Origin: Rhizobium sp. SG_E_25_P2
GTDB taxonomy: Bacteria; Pseudomonadota; Alphaproteobacteria; Rhizobiales; Rhizobiaceae
Length of the DNA stretch: 64,000 bases
Assembly: GCF_029892285.1 (NCBI RefSeq)
Contig: NZ_JARXVM010000005.1
Location: 186,001 to 250,000 of the forward strand
Direction: 5' to 3'
In this document: positions 8,229 to 16,551 of the stretch, piece after piece
Layout: each line of letters begins with the position of its first letter
Numbering within the stretch: the stretch's first letter is position 1
Made by a program: the position numbers and the translations under genes
The notes under the pieces: model-generated
The model's database searches: none
The model's input: only the letters and a program-made list of their open reading frames with translations
Told to the model about the DNA's origin: nothing

Positions 8229-9188
8229 TCAACGAAAATATTGCGCTGTCTCGGTTTCCGAAGCCGCCTGCTCGCCACCAGAGAGCGTAAAGCTCGCCCC
8301 ACCGATATGGCTCACGCCGAGCGCGCCCTTGGCGCTGACCAGATATTGCAGCACGGGCGGCCGTTCCGGCAGAAGTTCGCCGCGGCTCCAGGCGCGGGCG
8401 AGCGTCGCCCGGTCGCCTCCAGCGGAATTGACGTCGATATCTTCCTGCGCGCCGTCGATGCGCATCGGGCAGGCTTTTTCGTCGCAATTGGCGATCGAGG
8501 AGAATTGCCAGAGGAAATAGTTTTCCCAATGGCCCATCGGGAATACGCCCTTGATCTCCGGCTTGTAGCGCGCATACCACAGCGGCAGGCGCGACAGCAG
8601 CGGATGCTCCTCACGTTTCAGCGCGATCAATTTCGCGGTATCGTGATTGGTGTAAAGCACGGGATAGCGCCCGGTGCGCGCCTTGATATGGCGGGCGAAG
8701 ATCTCGGCGTCCTCGAGCGACATGTATTTTTCGGTGTCGAGGCCTTCGATGTCGAGCGCCATGAGATCGTCGGGCGCGGGGCGGGCGTAATCGAGAAAGT
8801 GATTGGCCTGGTCGATCGGGTTGCCGGGCCGGGCCAGATGATAGGCGCCCCACAGCAATCCGTTCTGCCGCGCGAGCAGCCTGCGGGTCTGGTAGAGTTC
8901 CCGGCTGACCGCATATTTGCGCCACATCGTCTTGCAATGCGCCGCCGTGTCGCCCTTATGCGGCTTGGAGCAATCATAGACTTCCGGCAAACCATCGGAC
9001 GCCTTCGAGATGAAGCCGGCGATGCGCTTGTTGGCGACCAGCTTTTCCCAGTCGAGAATGTTCAACTCGTAAGCGTCGAGCACGATCGCCTTTCGAGGGT
9101 CCTTCCAGGGCTCGTCATCGGCCGCTCGCGCGGCGGGAAGGCCTGCCAGAAGGGCTGTCGCCAGGGTGATTGCTCGAAATAGGTTCAT
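8229..9188 (-). CDS. Secreted glycoside hydrolase family 25 (lysozyme-like) protein
   Basis: The 319-residue protein begins with a signal peptide (ITLATALLAGLPAARA). The body follows the GH25 TIM-barrel pattern: an N-terminal strand VLDAYELNILDWEKL, GFISKASDG, WGAYHLARPG, the catalytic LMALDIEG (D-x-E), YPVLYTNH, and LWQFSS with EDIDVN near the end. GH25 enzymes hydrolyse the beta-1,4 bond between N-acetylmuramic acid and N-acetylglucosamine, so a periplasmic or exported peptidoglycan hydrolase is likely. It has cysteine pairs (CSKPH..CKTMW, NCDEKAC) that could form disulfides. No holin, endolysin or phage gene is nearby, so a phage origin is not supported. Confidence 0.8.
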   Translation of the reverse strand: MNLFRAITLATALLAGLPAARAADDEPWKDPRKAIVLDAYELNILDWEKLVANKRIAGFISKASDGLPEVYDCSKPHKGDTAAHCKTMWRKYAVSRELYQTRRLLARQNGLLWGAYHLARPGNPIDQANHFLDYARPAPDDLMALDIEGLDTEKYMSLEDAEIFARHIKARTGRYPVLYTNHDTAKLIALKREEHPLLSRLPLWYARYKPEIKGVFPMGHWENYFLWQFSSIANCDEKACPMRIDGAQEDIDVNSAGGDRATLARAWSRGELLPERPPVLQYLVSAKGALGVSHIGGASFTLSGGEQAASETETAQYFR

Positions 9189-9261
9189 GCTCGCCTTGCC
9201 GGTTTGTTGAAAGCAAAGCGTGCGCCAGTAAGGTTAACAAGTGGTGAGAATGCGACCGGCT

Positions 9262-9771
9262 TCAGAAAAAGTCGGGCGTCATCATCAGCGCCATCGAACC
9301 GACGATGGCGGGCGGAAGGATATAGGGAACGCTCTTTCGCTTCAACTTGCCGAGCATGGTGCGAAGAAGAAGAACCTGGGCCGAATATTTGCGGCGGCAG
9401 AAGGCGATCTTCCGGACATAATCGTCGATCTCCCACAGCGCGCGGCTGCCTTGGGCGAAATAGGCGATGTCGCCCGCTTTCAACACGCGCGTCGCGCTGT
9501 CCTCCGTCGTCACCCGCACCGCGCCTTCGAGAATGACCACCGTCTCCTCGTCATGGAACGTCCACCAGAAGCTCCCGGCGCTGCATTCCCAGATCTTGGT
9601 CTCTGCTCGGCCGTCGACGCTGGGCGAATGCAGACCTGCCCGCGCTCGGGGGGCGCCCGAGACAATCCATGCCGGATTGATGGGGGCGTCTTCAAGCGTC
9701 ACATCCTCCGGGCGTCCCGCCACGAACGAACCGTCAAGCGCTTTCAATGTGCCTGTACTCGCCTGAGCCAT
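9262..9771 (-). CDS. Cupin-domain (DUF861/Cupin_3-like) protein with hydrophobic C terminus
   Basis: The cupin core is visible: TKIWECSAGSFWWTFHDEET, VVILEGAVRVTTEDSATRVL and KAGDIAYFAQGSRALWEID, as in the Cupin_3 family related to (S)-ureidoglycine aminohydrolase-like proteins. A single hydrophobic stretch (ILPPAIVGSMALMM) lies at the C terminus and may anchor it. The ATG at 9771 was chosen over a TTG two codons upstream (9777), since GGGA lies about 9 bases before the ATG. The protein is about 169 residues. The ligand is unknown. Confidence 0.7.
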   Translation of the reverse strand: MAQASTGTLKALDGSFVAGRPEDVTLEDAPINPAWIVSGAPRARAGLHSPSVDGRAETKIWECSAGSFWWTFHDEETVVILEGAVRVTTEDSATRVLKAGDIAYFAQGSRALWEIDDYVRKIAFCRRKYSAQVLLLRTMLGKLKRKSVPYILPPAIVGSMALMMTPDFF

Positions 9772-9983
9772 GTTCAAATTCCCTTTCTCCCGATGAAACC
9801 GTCATCGCACAAAATCCTCGCGGAACCTTTGATGAGGTCGCTAAAGTTTTAGCCGGTTGGCGTTCTTTTGGGTCAGTATCGCGTGTTTGCCGGTCTGCTG
9901 TTCCGAAACGGGCCACCTTGCCCCCGTCGGCGCGTTTGGGTACCGATGAGACAGACGAAGGTTATGCATAGGGAGAGACCGGC
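9772..9983. other. Intergenic region between cupin and SDR genes
   Basis: This 212-base divergent region holds the promoters of the leftward cupin gene and the rightward SDR gene. GGGAGAG (9970-9976) fits as the SDR ribosome binding site. I see no convincing palindrome, tRNA or small gene. Confidence 0.5.
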
Positions 9984-10577
9984 ATGAAGATTTTGGTGAT
10001 CGGCGCGAGCGGCGTGCTCGGCTCAGCCGTGGCGCGCGAATTGTCGGCGCGCCATGAGGTGATTTCCGCCTCGCGCAATGGCGACGTAAAAGTCGACGTC
10101 AAGGATGTCGACAGCATTCGGGCGATGTTCAAGACGGTCGGCGAGGTCGATGCAGTGGTCTCCGCCGCCGGCAAGGTGCATTTCGGCCCGCTCAAGGACA
10201 TGACAGCCGACCTGATGGCGGTTGGCGTCAAGGACAAGCTGATGGGCCAGGTCAATCTGGTGCTCGAAGGGACCCCTTATGTTCGCGACGGCGGCTCGTT
10301 CACGCTCATCTCCGGCATTCTCGGTCACGACCCGATCCGCGCCGGCTCCAGCGCCAGCCTGGTCAATGGCGCGATCGATTCCTTCGTGAAGGCCGCAGCC
10401 ATCGAACTGCCGCGCGGAATCCGCATCAATGCGATCAGCCCGACCGTGTTTGAGGAATCCATGGAAGGCTACGGCCCGTTCTTCCGCGGCTACAAGCCGG
10501 TCCCCGTGGCCGACGCCGCGCTTGCTTATTCGAAAAGCGTCGAAGGCGCCCAGACCGGGCAGGTCTATCGGGTCTGA
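9984..10577 (+). CDS. Short SDR-family oxidoreductase lacking the YxxxK motif
   Basis: The protein has 197 residues with an N-terminal Rossmann motif (MKILVIGASGVLGSAVAREL) and the NAG-like motif VVSAAGKVHFG. SDR enzymes normally have a catalytic Tyr-x3-Lys after the Ser strand. Here the segment after FTLISGILG is SSASLVNGAIDSFVKAAAIE, with no tyrosine at the expected place. This resembles the small SDR group of about 200 residues common in Proteobacteria, whose members may bind nucleotide without classical catalysis. It converges on the CorA-like gene, with 4 bases between the stops. Confidence 0.8.
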   Translation: MKILVIGASGVLGSAVARELSARHEVISASRNGDVKVDVKDVDSIRAMFKTVGEVDAVVSAAGKVHFGPLKDMTADLMAVGVKDKLMGQVNLVLEGTPYVRDGGSFTLISGILGHDPIRAGSSASLVNGAIDSFVKAAAIELPRGIRINAISPTVFEESMEGYGPFFRGYKPVPVADAALAYSKSVEGAQTGQVYRV

Positions 10578-10581
10578 GCCC

Positions 10582-11577
10582 TTACAAGATCCTCGCCCGC
10601 CGAAGCAGCATCCAGGCGGCGCCGATAGACAGCGTGATCAGCACTCCCGCAAAGAAGGTGCCGCCTTCGGTATGAGCGAAGGGCAGGTTTTCGGTGTTCA
10701 TGCCGAAAAAGCCAGTGACCAGCGTCGGCGGCATCAGGAAGGCGGTCAGCAGCGACAGGATATAGAGGTGGCGATTGGTTTCGGCCTGCGCGCGGGAATC
10801 GATATCTTCATGCAGGAGCCGCGCCCGTTCCTGCAGCGAAAACACATCGCGCTCGACCACCTCGATCCGCTCGGTCAGCTTCTGGGCGATTTCCTGAAAG
10901 CCGTCGGGCGCCTCGTCGTCGTCTGAGGCGGCGGCGCGGCGGAGCAGCGCCAGTTCGGTGCGCAGGTGGCGATAGAGCTTGACGATCGAGCGCCGGGCCG
11001 GGGCCAGCCGGTGGCGCTCGTCACGCTCGGCGTTTTCATAGACGAAATCCTCGATGCGGTTGAGTTCGTCGTTGATCTCCTGCGCCATGGCCATCACCGT
11101 GCGCTGGAATTCGATCACCAGCGTCGAAAACACATCCATCGGACCTGAGACGCGGGCGCTGTTCTTCTCCAGCGCTTGGCGCGCCCGGTCGATGCTGCGC
11201 AGCGGATGCAGCCTGGTGGTGATGATCATCTTGTCGGTGATGGCGAAATGCAGCCAGCCGATTTCCGAGGTCATTTCGTCAAAGCCCCGCTGCAGGTCGA
11301 TGATCGTGCCGCAGACGATCTCCGGCGACACCGATAGCGTCGCATGCGCGTCTCTGCTCGTCAGCGCCTGCACGGCCTCGGATGGCAGGCCTTGTATGCC
11401 TTCGAGAAGATGCGGCACGCGGGCATCCGACAGGCCCAGATGCAGCCAGAGAAAGCCGGGTTGCGATAAAAGCGCCTCTAGATGGGTGTCCGGCGGCAAT
11501 CTCAGGCTCGCGCCTGACTGCGGCTCAAAACGTGTCGCCCAGACGAAACCGGGAATGGTGGAGACGGGAAGCTCCAT
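10582..11577 (-). CDS. CorA/ZntB-like divalent metal transporter
   Basis: The cytoplasmic N-terminal domain and the long helical domain (RTVMAMAQEINDELNRIEDF) are followed by two C-terminal membrane segments. The first (LSLLTAFLMPPTLVTGFFGM) ends in the family's GMN signature. The second is FFAGVLITLSIGAAWMLLRR. The loop after GMN reads TENLPF; ZntB-like proteins share this type of loop, so Mg2+ or Zn2+ transport are both possible. CorA proteins are homopentameric. The ATG at 11577 gives about 331 residues; an upstream in-frame TTG at 11622 is less likely. The gene follows a pLGIC gene on the same strand by 32-77 bases and may share its transcript. Confidence 0.85.
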   Translation of the reverse strand: MELPVSTIPGFVWATRFEPQSGASLRLPPDTHLEALLSQPGFLWLHLGLSDARVPHLLEGIQGLPSEAVQALTSRDAHATLSVSPEIVCGTIIDLQRGFDEMTSEIGWLHFAITDKMIITTRLHPLRSIDRARQALEKNSARVSGPMDVFSTLVIEFQRTVMAMAQEINDELNRIEDFVYENAERDERHRLAPARRSIVKLYRHLRTELALLRRAAASDDDEAPDGFQEIAQKLTERIEVVERDVFSLQERARLLHEDIDSRAQAETNRHLYILSLLTAFLMPPTLVTGFFGMNTENLPFAHTEGGTFFAGVLITLSIGAAWMLLRRARIL

Positions 11578-11654
11578 GCTGTCAGCGACGTCCTTCTGTC
11601 CGAAACTTTGCCCGGACAGCAATAGGTCGCCGACATGACAGTTTTGCTACAAAA

Positions 11655-12716
11655 TCATGACAGCGAGCGCACGACCGAGCAGATGCAGATCAGCGTGAAG
11701 ATCGCCGGCAGGGTGAAGCGAACGCTGCGGTGGATTTCGCGAACGAGATAGACGTTGCGCCGCACGGCCGGAAAATCGGCGTATTGCAGTCCAAGATGGA
11801 TGAGCAGAGTGAGCACCAGGTAGAAATAGCCGAGCGAAATCATGAAGGCGATCGGTGAATTGACCGACATGGACCCCGGAAAGCTCGATTCGAAGGTGAA
11901 AGACAGCGCCGCCAGCGCCAGAAGCGCCGAATAGGTGATGCCCGCGTGGTCGACTTTCAACTTCTGCGGAGCCCAGAGAATGAACAGCGACACCGACACG
12001 ACGGCCGCGAACGGGACGAAGATCCGCAGGAGATAGCGCGGCCATTCGCGGCTCATGGTGGCGGTTGCGGTGGCGCGCACGAATGGCTTGGCGTTCCATC
12101 CGTAGAATTGGGTGAGCGTGAAGGACAGCCGTTCTGGCCGCCAATCCGAGATCGAGATCTGCTCCGCGATGGCGGAGAGTTCACGGTCGCGATCATCGAC
12201 CACGAAAATCAGATCGCTTGCCGAATAGCGCGGGGCAGTGAAGATGAAATCGATATTCTGCCGGTCGAAGGGAAAGGCGGCGAGATCGACCGAAATCCGG
12301 AAATCGGCGTCCAACTGCCGGATCAGAGCAATCGAGCCGTCGGCGGAGATCGAGAGGGCCACTGAACGAGAACGGGGCTCATCGATCTGATTGGCGATCG
12401 TGACGTCGGGCGTCCAGATCTCGGCGATCTTGCTTTCGGCTTCCTCGCCGAAATAATCGTGCCGGTAGACACCGGCCGCGATCGGATCAAAGGCTTGGTT
12501 CGGGTCTCTCCATCCTTGCGTATATTCCACGCGCGCCGAAATTTCGTCCTTGGTTTCCTCAAGCCGGGTGATGTTGAGCACCCGCACCGAGAGGTGGGTT
12601 TCGATGGGAAGATGCACGCGTCCCGGCAGCGACGGCGGCGGTCCCGAGGCGAAAGCCTGAGACGCCAGGCCCGCGAAAAGCAAAAACGTCGCGAAAAGCC
12701 TGCGGAGCGGAAACAT
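11655..12716 (-). CDS. Prokaryotic pentameric ligand-gated ion channel (Cys-loop/Pro-loop receptor homologue)
   Basis: The protein has 353 residues with a signal peptide (FLLFAGLASQAFA). The extracellular domain carries receptor-family motifs: EIWTPDVTIANQ, and the Pro-loop SVDLAAFPFDRQNIDF. The two cysteines of animal Cys-loop receptors are absent, as usual in bacteria. Four membrane helices follow: M1 (YLLRIFVPFAAVVSVSLFIL), pore-lining M2 (GITYSALLALAALSFTFESS), M3 (SPIAFMISLGYFYLVLTLLI) and M4 (VRFTLPAIFTLICICSVVRS). This matches the GLIC/ELIC family, which forms pentameric pores gated by protons or small amines. Its start overlaps the stop of the Cache sensor gene by one base (TGATG), so the two are probably made together. 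Ligand and ion selectivity are not readable. Confidence 0.88.
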   Translation of the reverse strand: MFPLRRLFATFLLFAGLASQAFASGPPPSLPGRVHLPIETHLSVRVLNITRLEETKDEISARVEYTQGWRDPNQAFDPIAAGVYRHDYFGEEAESKIAEIWTPDVTIANQIDEPRSRSVALSISADGSIALIRQLDADFRISVDLAAFPFDRQNIDFIFTAPRYSASDLIFVVDDRDRELSAIAEQISISDWRPERLSFTLTQFYGWNAKPFVRATATATMSREWPRYLLRIFVPFAAVVSVSLFILWAPQKLKVDHAGITYSALLALAALSFTFESSFPGSMSVNSPIAFMISLGYFYLVLTLLIHLGLQYADFPAVRRNVYLVREIHRSVRFTLPAIFTLICICSVVRSLS

Positions 12717-13795
12717 CAGGCGTCTCCGCCGCTGCGAAGCGCCCGGGCGGCGCCGTCGCGCATTTTGAGATAGGCTGCGAGCGCGGTGGTGGGCGCGCCG
12801 ATGCGGCCGCTCTGCAATTCATCGGCAAGTTCTTCGAGCGGACGGAAGACGAAGGCCCTGAGGCCGGCCATGATGACGCCGAACCCGATCATTAGTCCGG
12901 ACAGCGCTACAACGATCACGGTCACCAATGTGGCGCGGAAAGCCGCCTCCGCCACCGTGAAATCGCGGGCGACGATCATCGCGCCGATCACTTTGCCCGA
13001 ATAATCGAGGAGCGGTCGCGTCATCACCCCAAGCGTCGCGGCCTCGCGCTTGGTGATCTCAAGCTCTGGTCCGCGCGACAGTTTGATCAGACCGTCCTTC
13101 TGCAGCGCTTCAAACAATGTGCTGTTTGTGGAGCCGTCGAGCTGCAACTTGGCGCCGCGCTCGCCGAAACCGCCTTTGGCGGTGGGGATGTATTGCGGGT
13201 CGAGGAAAATCGCGAAATCCGCTCCAGTGGAGGATTTCGACGCCTCCATCAGCATTTTCAGACTGACGCCGACTTCCACCGTGCCGATCACCGCATCACT
13301 GTCAATTGCGGCGGAGACGGCGCGCAGGCTGAGGCCCTTCAAGCCGATTTCGAGACCCTTCTGCGGCTTGCGGCTGCGGTTGGCGGCCAGCACCATCGGC
13401 CGGATCTTTGACAGATCCTGCCCGAAGTCCTCGGGAGCCCAGACGCGCAGGAAGGATTTGATGTCGGCTGTCTGGAAATGCAGCACGTCGACGCCCGCTT
13501 CGAGCGCCAGGCTGTCGAGCGTCGGCTTCATCTTGGCCATGAGCCCCGCCCGATCGCCAGCCTTCAGCAGCGCGATCACCTGATTATCCTGGGCGATCAG
13601 TTCAGAATGACTGACCGTCAGGTTTTCCGCCTGAGTCATGGCGGTGATCAGCACGAGGCTGGTCGCCTCGATTTCCTTCTTCTCGCTTGCGGAAAGCGCT
13701 GCACGTCCATCCGCATAAAGGATCCAGCCGCCGATCGCCAGGGTCGCCCCCAGGATCAGGCTGGCGATGACGGCAATTCTGCGCTCGAGCTTCAT
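12716..13795 (-). CDS. Cache-type periplasmic sensor protein without output domain
   Basis: The 359-residue protein has an N-terminal membrane helix (IAVIASLILGATLAIGGWIL), about 250 periplasmic residues resembling the (double) Cache sensors of chemoreceptors (VDVLHFQTADIKSFLRVWAP, GLSLRAVSAAIDSDAVIGTV, and a membrane-proximal PLLDYSGKVIGAMIVARDF), and a second helix (LVTVIVVALSGLMIGFGVIM). A short HAMP-like stub (RPLEELADELQSGRIG) and about 25 further residues end the chain. There is no MCP signalling, kinase or cyclase domain, so any output must pass through a partner. The downstream, translationally coupled pLGIC gene is the obvious candidate. The ligand is unknown. Confidence 0.75.
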   Translation of the reverse strand: MKLERRIAVIASLILGATLAIGGWILYADGRAALSASEKKEIEATSLVLITAMTQAENLTVSHSELIAQDNQVIALLKAGDRAGLMAKMKPTLDSLALEAGVDVLHFQTADIKSFLRVWAPEDFGQDLSKIRPMVLAANRSRKPQKGLEIGLKGLSLRAVSAAIDSDAVIGTVEVGVSLKMLMEASKSSTGADFAIFLDPQYIPTAKGGFGERGAKLQLDGSTNSTLFEALQKDGLIKLSRGPELEITKREAATLGVMTRPLLDYSGKVIGAMIVARDFTVAEAAFRATLVTVIVVALSGLMIGFGVIMAGLRAFVFRPLEELADELQSGRIGAPTTALAAYLKMRDGAARALRSGGDA

Positions 13796-13898
13796 GGTGG
13801 TCCCGCAATCGAAATGAAACGCTTCTAGCGTTAGCGACTGCGGGAAAACTTGTCGACGATGGTGAACTATGCGGAAAGCTGCATTCCACAGTCCCCTT

Positions 13899-13924
13899 AA
13901 TTGACGTTTACGTAAAAATCAATT
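13899..13924. promoter_or_regulatory. LiuR-like operator upstream of acyl-CoA dehydrogenase
   Basis: A 26-base palindrome pairs 11 of 13 positions. Outer arms AATTGA/TCAATT and the inner perfect TTTACGTAAA (13907-13916) share one centre. The stretch TTGACGTTTACGTAAA (13901-13916) resembles the site I remember for MerR-family LiuR regulators of branched-chain amino acid and fatty acid breakdown. It lies about 68 bases before the start of an acyl-CoA dehydrogenase gene, which suits that regulon. The site match is from memory. Confidence 0.55.
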
Positions 13925-13991
13925 AGACCGACTTTCGAAAGTCCGCAGCGCGCGCTAGGCTGCGGCGGCACGATCAGCTTGGAGGAGCGGA

Positions 13992-15770
13992 ATGTACAAG
14001 GCGCCCGTGGGAGAAATTCTGGCTGCGCTCAAGGCGCAGGGGTTGGACATGGCGTTGGGACGCGGCGCTTATGCGGAGCTGACTGGCGATGTCGTTGAGG
14101 CCATCGTGGAGGAGGCGGGAAAGTTCGCCAGCGACGAGGTCGCGCCTCTGGGCGAGATCGGCGACAGGCAGGGTTCGCGCCTGATCGACGGCGCGATCAG
14201 GACGCCCGATGGTTGGGCGGATCTCTACAAGGCCTGGTCGACCGCCGGATGGAATTCGCTCACCGCGCCTGAGGCCTATGGCGGCCAGGCGCTGCCGCAT
14301 ATGCTTCTCGTGGCGACGCTAGAAATGTGGAATGGCGGCTCACTCGCGTTCTCCCTCTGCCCGACGCTCACCATCGGCGCGATCGAGGCGATCGAGGCGC
14401 ATGCGACGCAAACGCTCAAGCAAACATACCTGCCCAAAATGATCTCCGGCGAGTGGACCGGCTCGATGAACCTCACCGAGCCGCATTCCGGCTCCGATCT
14501 CGGGGTCATGCGCAGCCGCGCCGAGCGCCGCGACGACGGCAGCTACCGCATCTTCGGCCAGAAGATCTATATCACCTATGGCGAACACGATTTCACAGAC
14601 AATATCATCCATCTCGTGCTGGCCCGCCTGCCGGACGCGCCTGCCGGTTCGCGCGGCATCTCGCTGTTTTTGGTGCCGAAATTCCTTGTCAATGGCGATG
14701 GCTCGCTCGGCGCGCGCAACGACGCCTATTGCCATTCCATCGAGCACAAGCTCGGCATTCACGGCTCCCCCACCTGCACCATGATCTTCGGCGACGGCAA
14801 GTTCGGCGAGGAGAAGGGCGCGATCGGCTATCTGATCGGCGAGGAGAACAAGGGTCTCGCCTGCATGTTCACCATGATGAACAACGCCCGTCTCGCTGTC
14901 GGTATGCAGGGCGTCGCCGTCTGCGAAGCGGCGACCCAGAAGGCCATCGCCTACGCCAAAGAGCGCACCCAAGGCCGCGCGCCCGGCTGGACCGGCGCCG
15001 GCATGAGCCCGATCATCGAACATCCCGACATCCAGCGCATGCTGGCGACGATGAAGGCGCTGACCGCAGGCTCGCGCGCCATCGCTTATGCCTGCGCTCA
15101 CGCCATTGACATGGCGCATGTGACAGAAGGCGATGACAACAGGCACTGGCAGGAGCGCGCCAATCTGCTGACGCCGATCGCCAAGAGCTTCCCCACCGAT
15201 TGCGGGGTCGAGGTCGCCTCGCTCGGCGTGCAGGTGCATGGCGGCATGGGTTTCATCGAGGAAACCGGCGCGGCCCGGCTCTATCGCGATGTGCGCATCA
15301 CCACGATCTATGAGGGCACCAACGGCATCCAGGCCATCGATCTCATCGGCCGCAAGCTGCCGCAGTCGAATGGCGCACATGTGCTCGGCTTCATCGACGA
15401 GCTCGCCGCAACGGTCGATCAGGTCCGCGCCTCCAACGATCCCGGATTCGGCCGCACTGCCGACAGCCTCGACGCTGCGCTCGCCGATCTCCGCGAAGCC
15501 ACCACCTGGCTGCTCGCCAGCATGGGCGAGGGGAAGATGACCGAGGCGCTCGCCGGCGCCACGCCCTATCAGCGCCAGTTCGGGCTCACACTCACCGGCG
15601 TCTATCTCGCCAAATCCGCCATCACCCCTGTCGACGATGGCAAGGCCGAGACGCGCGTCGCGCTCGCCCGCTTCGCCAGTGAAAACCTGATCGCCGAGAC
15701 GGCGGCGCTGAAGGACCGTGTCATGCACGGGGCTGAAAGCCTGGCCGCCGTTCGCGCCGCCCTTGCCTGA
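13992..15770 (+). CDS. Acyl-CoA dehydrogenase (long, DmdC-like form)
   Basis: The protein has 592 residues, longer than classical acyl-CoA dehydrogenases (about 380), and fits the group with an extra C-terminal domain that includes DmdC-like enzymes. Visible segments are GSMNLTEPHSGSDLGVMRSR (FAD/substrate binding), KIYITYGEHDFTDNIIHLVL, EHKLGIHGSPTCTMIFGD, QVHGGMGFIEETGAARLYRD, and the catalytic-glutamate region ITTIYEGTNGIQAIDLIGRK. It introduces the alpha,beta double bond in an acyl-CoA ester, passing electrons to ETF. GGAGGAG (13981-13987) precedes the ATG. The enoyl-CoA hydratase gene follows after 10 bases, making a two-step beta-oxidation pair. A LiuR-like box lies upstream. Confidence 0.88.
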   Translation: MYKAPVGEILAALKAQGLDMALGRGAYAELTGDVVEAIVEEAGKFASDEVAPLGEIGDRQGSRLIDGAIRTPDGWADLYKAWSTAGWNSLTAPEAYGGQALPHMLLVATLEMWNGGSLAFSLCPTLTIGAIEAIEAHATQTLKQTYLPKMISGEWTGSMNLTEPHSGSDLGVMRSRAERRDDGSYRIFGQKIYITYGEHDFTDNIIHLVLARLPDAPAGSRGISLFLVPKFLVNGDGSLGARNDAYCHSIEHKLGIHGSPTCTMIFGDGKFGEEKGAIGYLIGEENKGLACMFTMMNNARLAVGMQGVAVCEAATQKAIAYAKERTQGRAPGWTGAGMSPIIEHPDIQRMLATMKALTAGSRAIAYACAHAIDMAHVTEGDDNRHWQERANLLTPIAKSFPTDCGVEVASLGVQVHGGMGFIEETGAARLYRDVRITTIYEGTNGIQAIDLIGRKLPQSNGAHVLGFIDELAATVDQVRASNDPGFGRTADSLDAALADLREATTWLLASMGEGKMTEALAGATPYQRQFGLTLTGVYLAKSAITPVDDGKAETRVALARFASENLIAETAALKDRVMHGAESLAAVRAALA

Positions 15771-15780
15771 GGAGACCATC

Positions 15781-16539
15781 ATGACCGACCATATCCTGAT
15801 CGAGCGTCCCGAGGCGCATCCCGGCGTCACCGTCATCCGCATGAACCGGCTCGACAAGAAGAACGCCATCACCCGCGACATGTATGGCCAGATGGCGTTG
15901 GCGCTGGCAGAAGCCGACGCCGATGACGCCATCCGCGCCGTCGTTCTCTCAGGCGGGCCCGGCTGCTTCTCGTCTGGCAACGATCTCGCCGATTTCATTC
16001 AGATCGCCGCAGTCGAAAGCGAAGCCAAGAATGTCATCGCCTTCCTGCATGAACTCGCGCGCTTCACCAAGCCGCTTCTGTCGGCGGTCGATGGCATCGC
16101 CATCGGCGTCGGCGTCACCATGCATATGCATTGCGACCTGACCTTCGCCTCGACGCGCACTGTGTTCAAGACGCCGTTCACCGATCTCGCCGTCGTGCCG
16201 GAAGCCGGCTCGTCGCTGCTCGGCCCGCGCATCATGGGCCATCAGCGCGCTTTCGCCATGCTGGCGATGGGGGAGGGCTTCTCCGCCGAAGAGGCGCGTG
16301 AGGCCGGCCTGATCTGGAAGGTTCTGCCGGAGGACGAGGTCGAAGGCGCCGCACTCGCCGCAGCCTCCAGACTGGCCGCCAAGCCGCGCGACTCGCTCAC
16401 GATCTCGCGCCGGCTGCTGAAGGGCGACGTCGATGCGCTGCGCGATCACATGGATGAGGAGATGAAACACTTCCTCGCCCAGTTGCGCTCCAAGGAGGCC
16501 GCAGCCGTCTATGCCGGCTTCTTCGCCAAGAAGGGATAA
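15781..16539 (+). CDS. Enoyl-CoA hydratase/isomerase family protein
   Basis: This crotonase-fold protein has 252 residues. The two oxyanion-hole segments are VVLSGGPGCFSSGNDLADF and VDGIAIGVGVTMHMHCDLTF. The segment TDLAVVPEAGSSLLGPRIMG holds a glutamate at the catalytic position. It would hydrate the enoyl-CoA made by the dehydrogenase immediately upstream. The ATG at 15781 was chosen over an upstream in-frame ATG (15718) that lies inside the dehydrogenase gene; GAGGAGA (15769-15775) is its ribosome binding site. Confidence 0.88.
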   Translation: MTDHILIERPEAHPGVTVIRMNRLDKKNAITRDMYGQMALALAEADADDAIRAVVLSGGPGCFSSGNDLADFIQIAAVESEAKNVIAFLHELARFTKPLLSAVDGIAIGVGVTMHMHCDLTFASTRTVFKTPFTDLAVVPEAGSSLLGPRIMGHQRAFAMLAMGEGFSAEEAREAGLIWKVLPEDEVEGAALAAASRLAAKPRDSLTISRRLLKGDVDALRDHMDEEMKHFLAQLRSKEAAAVYAGFFAKKG

Positions 16540-16551
16540 ACCCTTACTGCG

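Noticed and set aside
8229-9188. GH25 lysozyme as a sign of prophage
   Set aside because: There is no phage structural, integrase or holin gene nearby, and it has a standard signal peptide.
14340-15998. 552-codon frame on the minus strand
   Set aside because: It lies opposite the acyl-CoA dehydrogenase gene, has no recognisable protein and reflects the high GC third position of the real gene.
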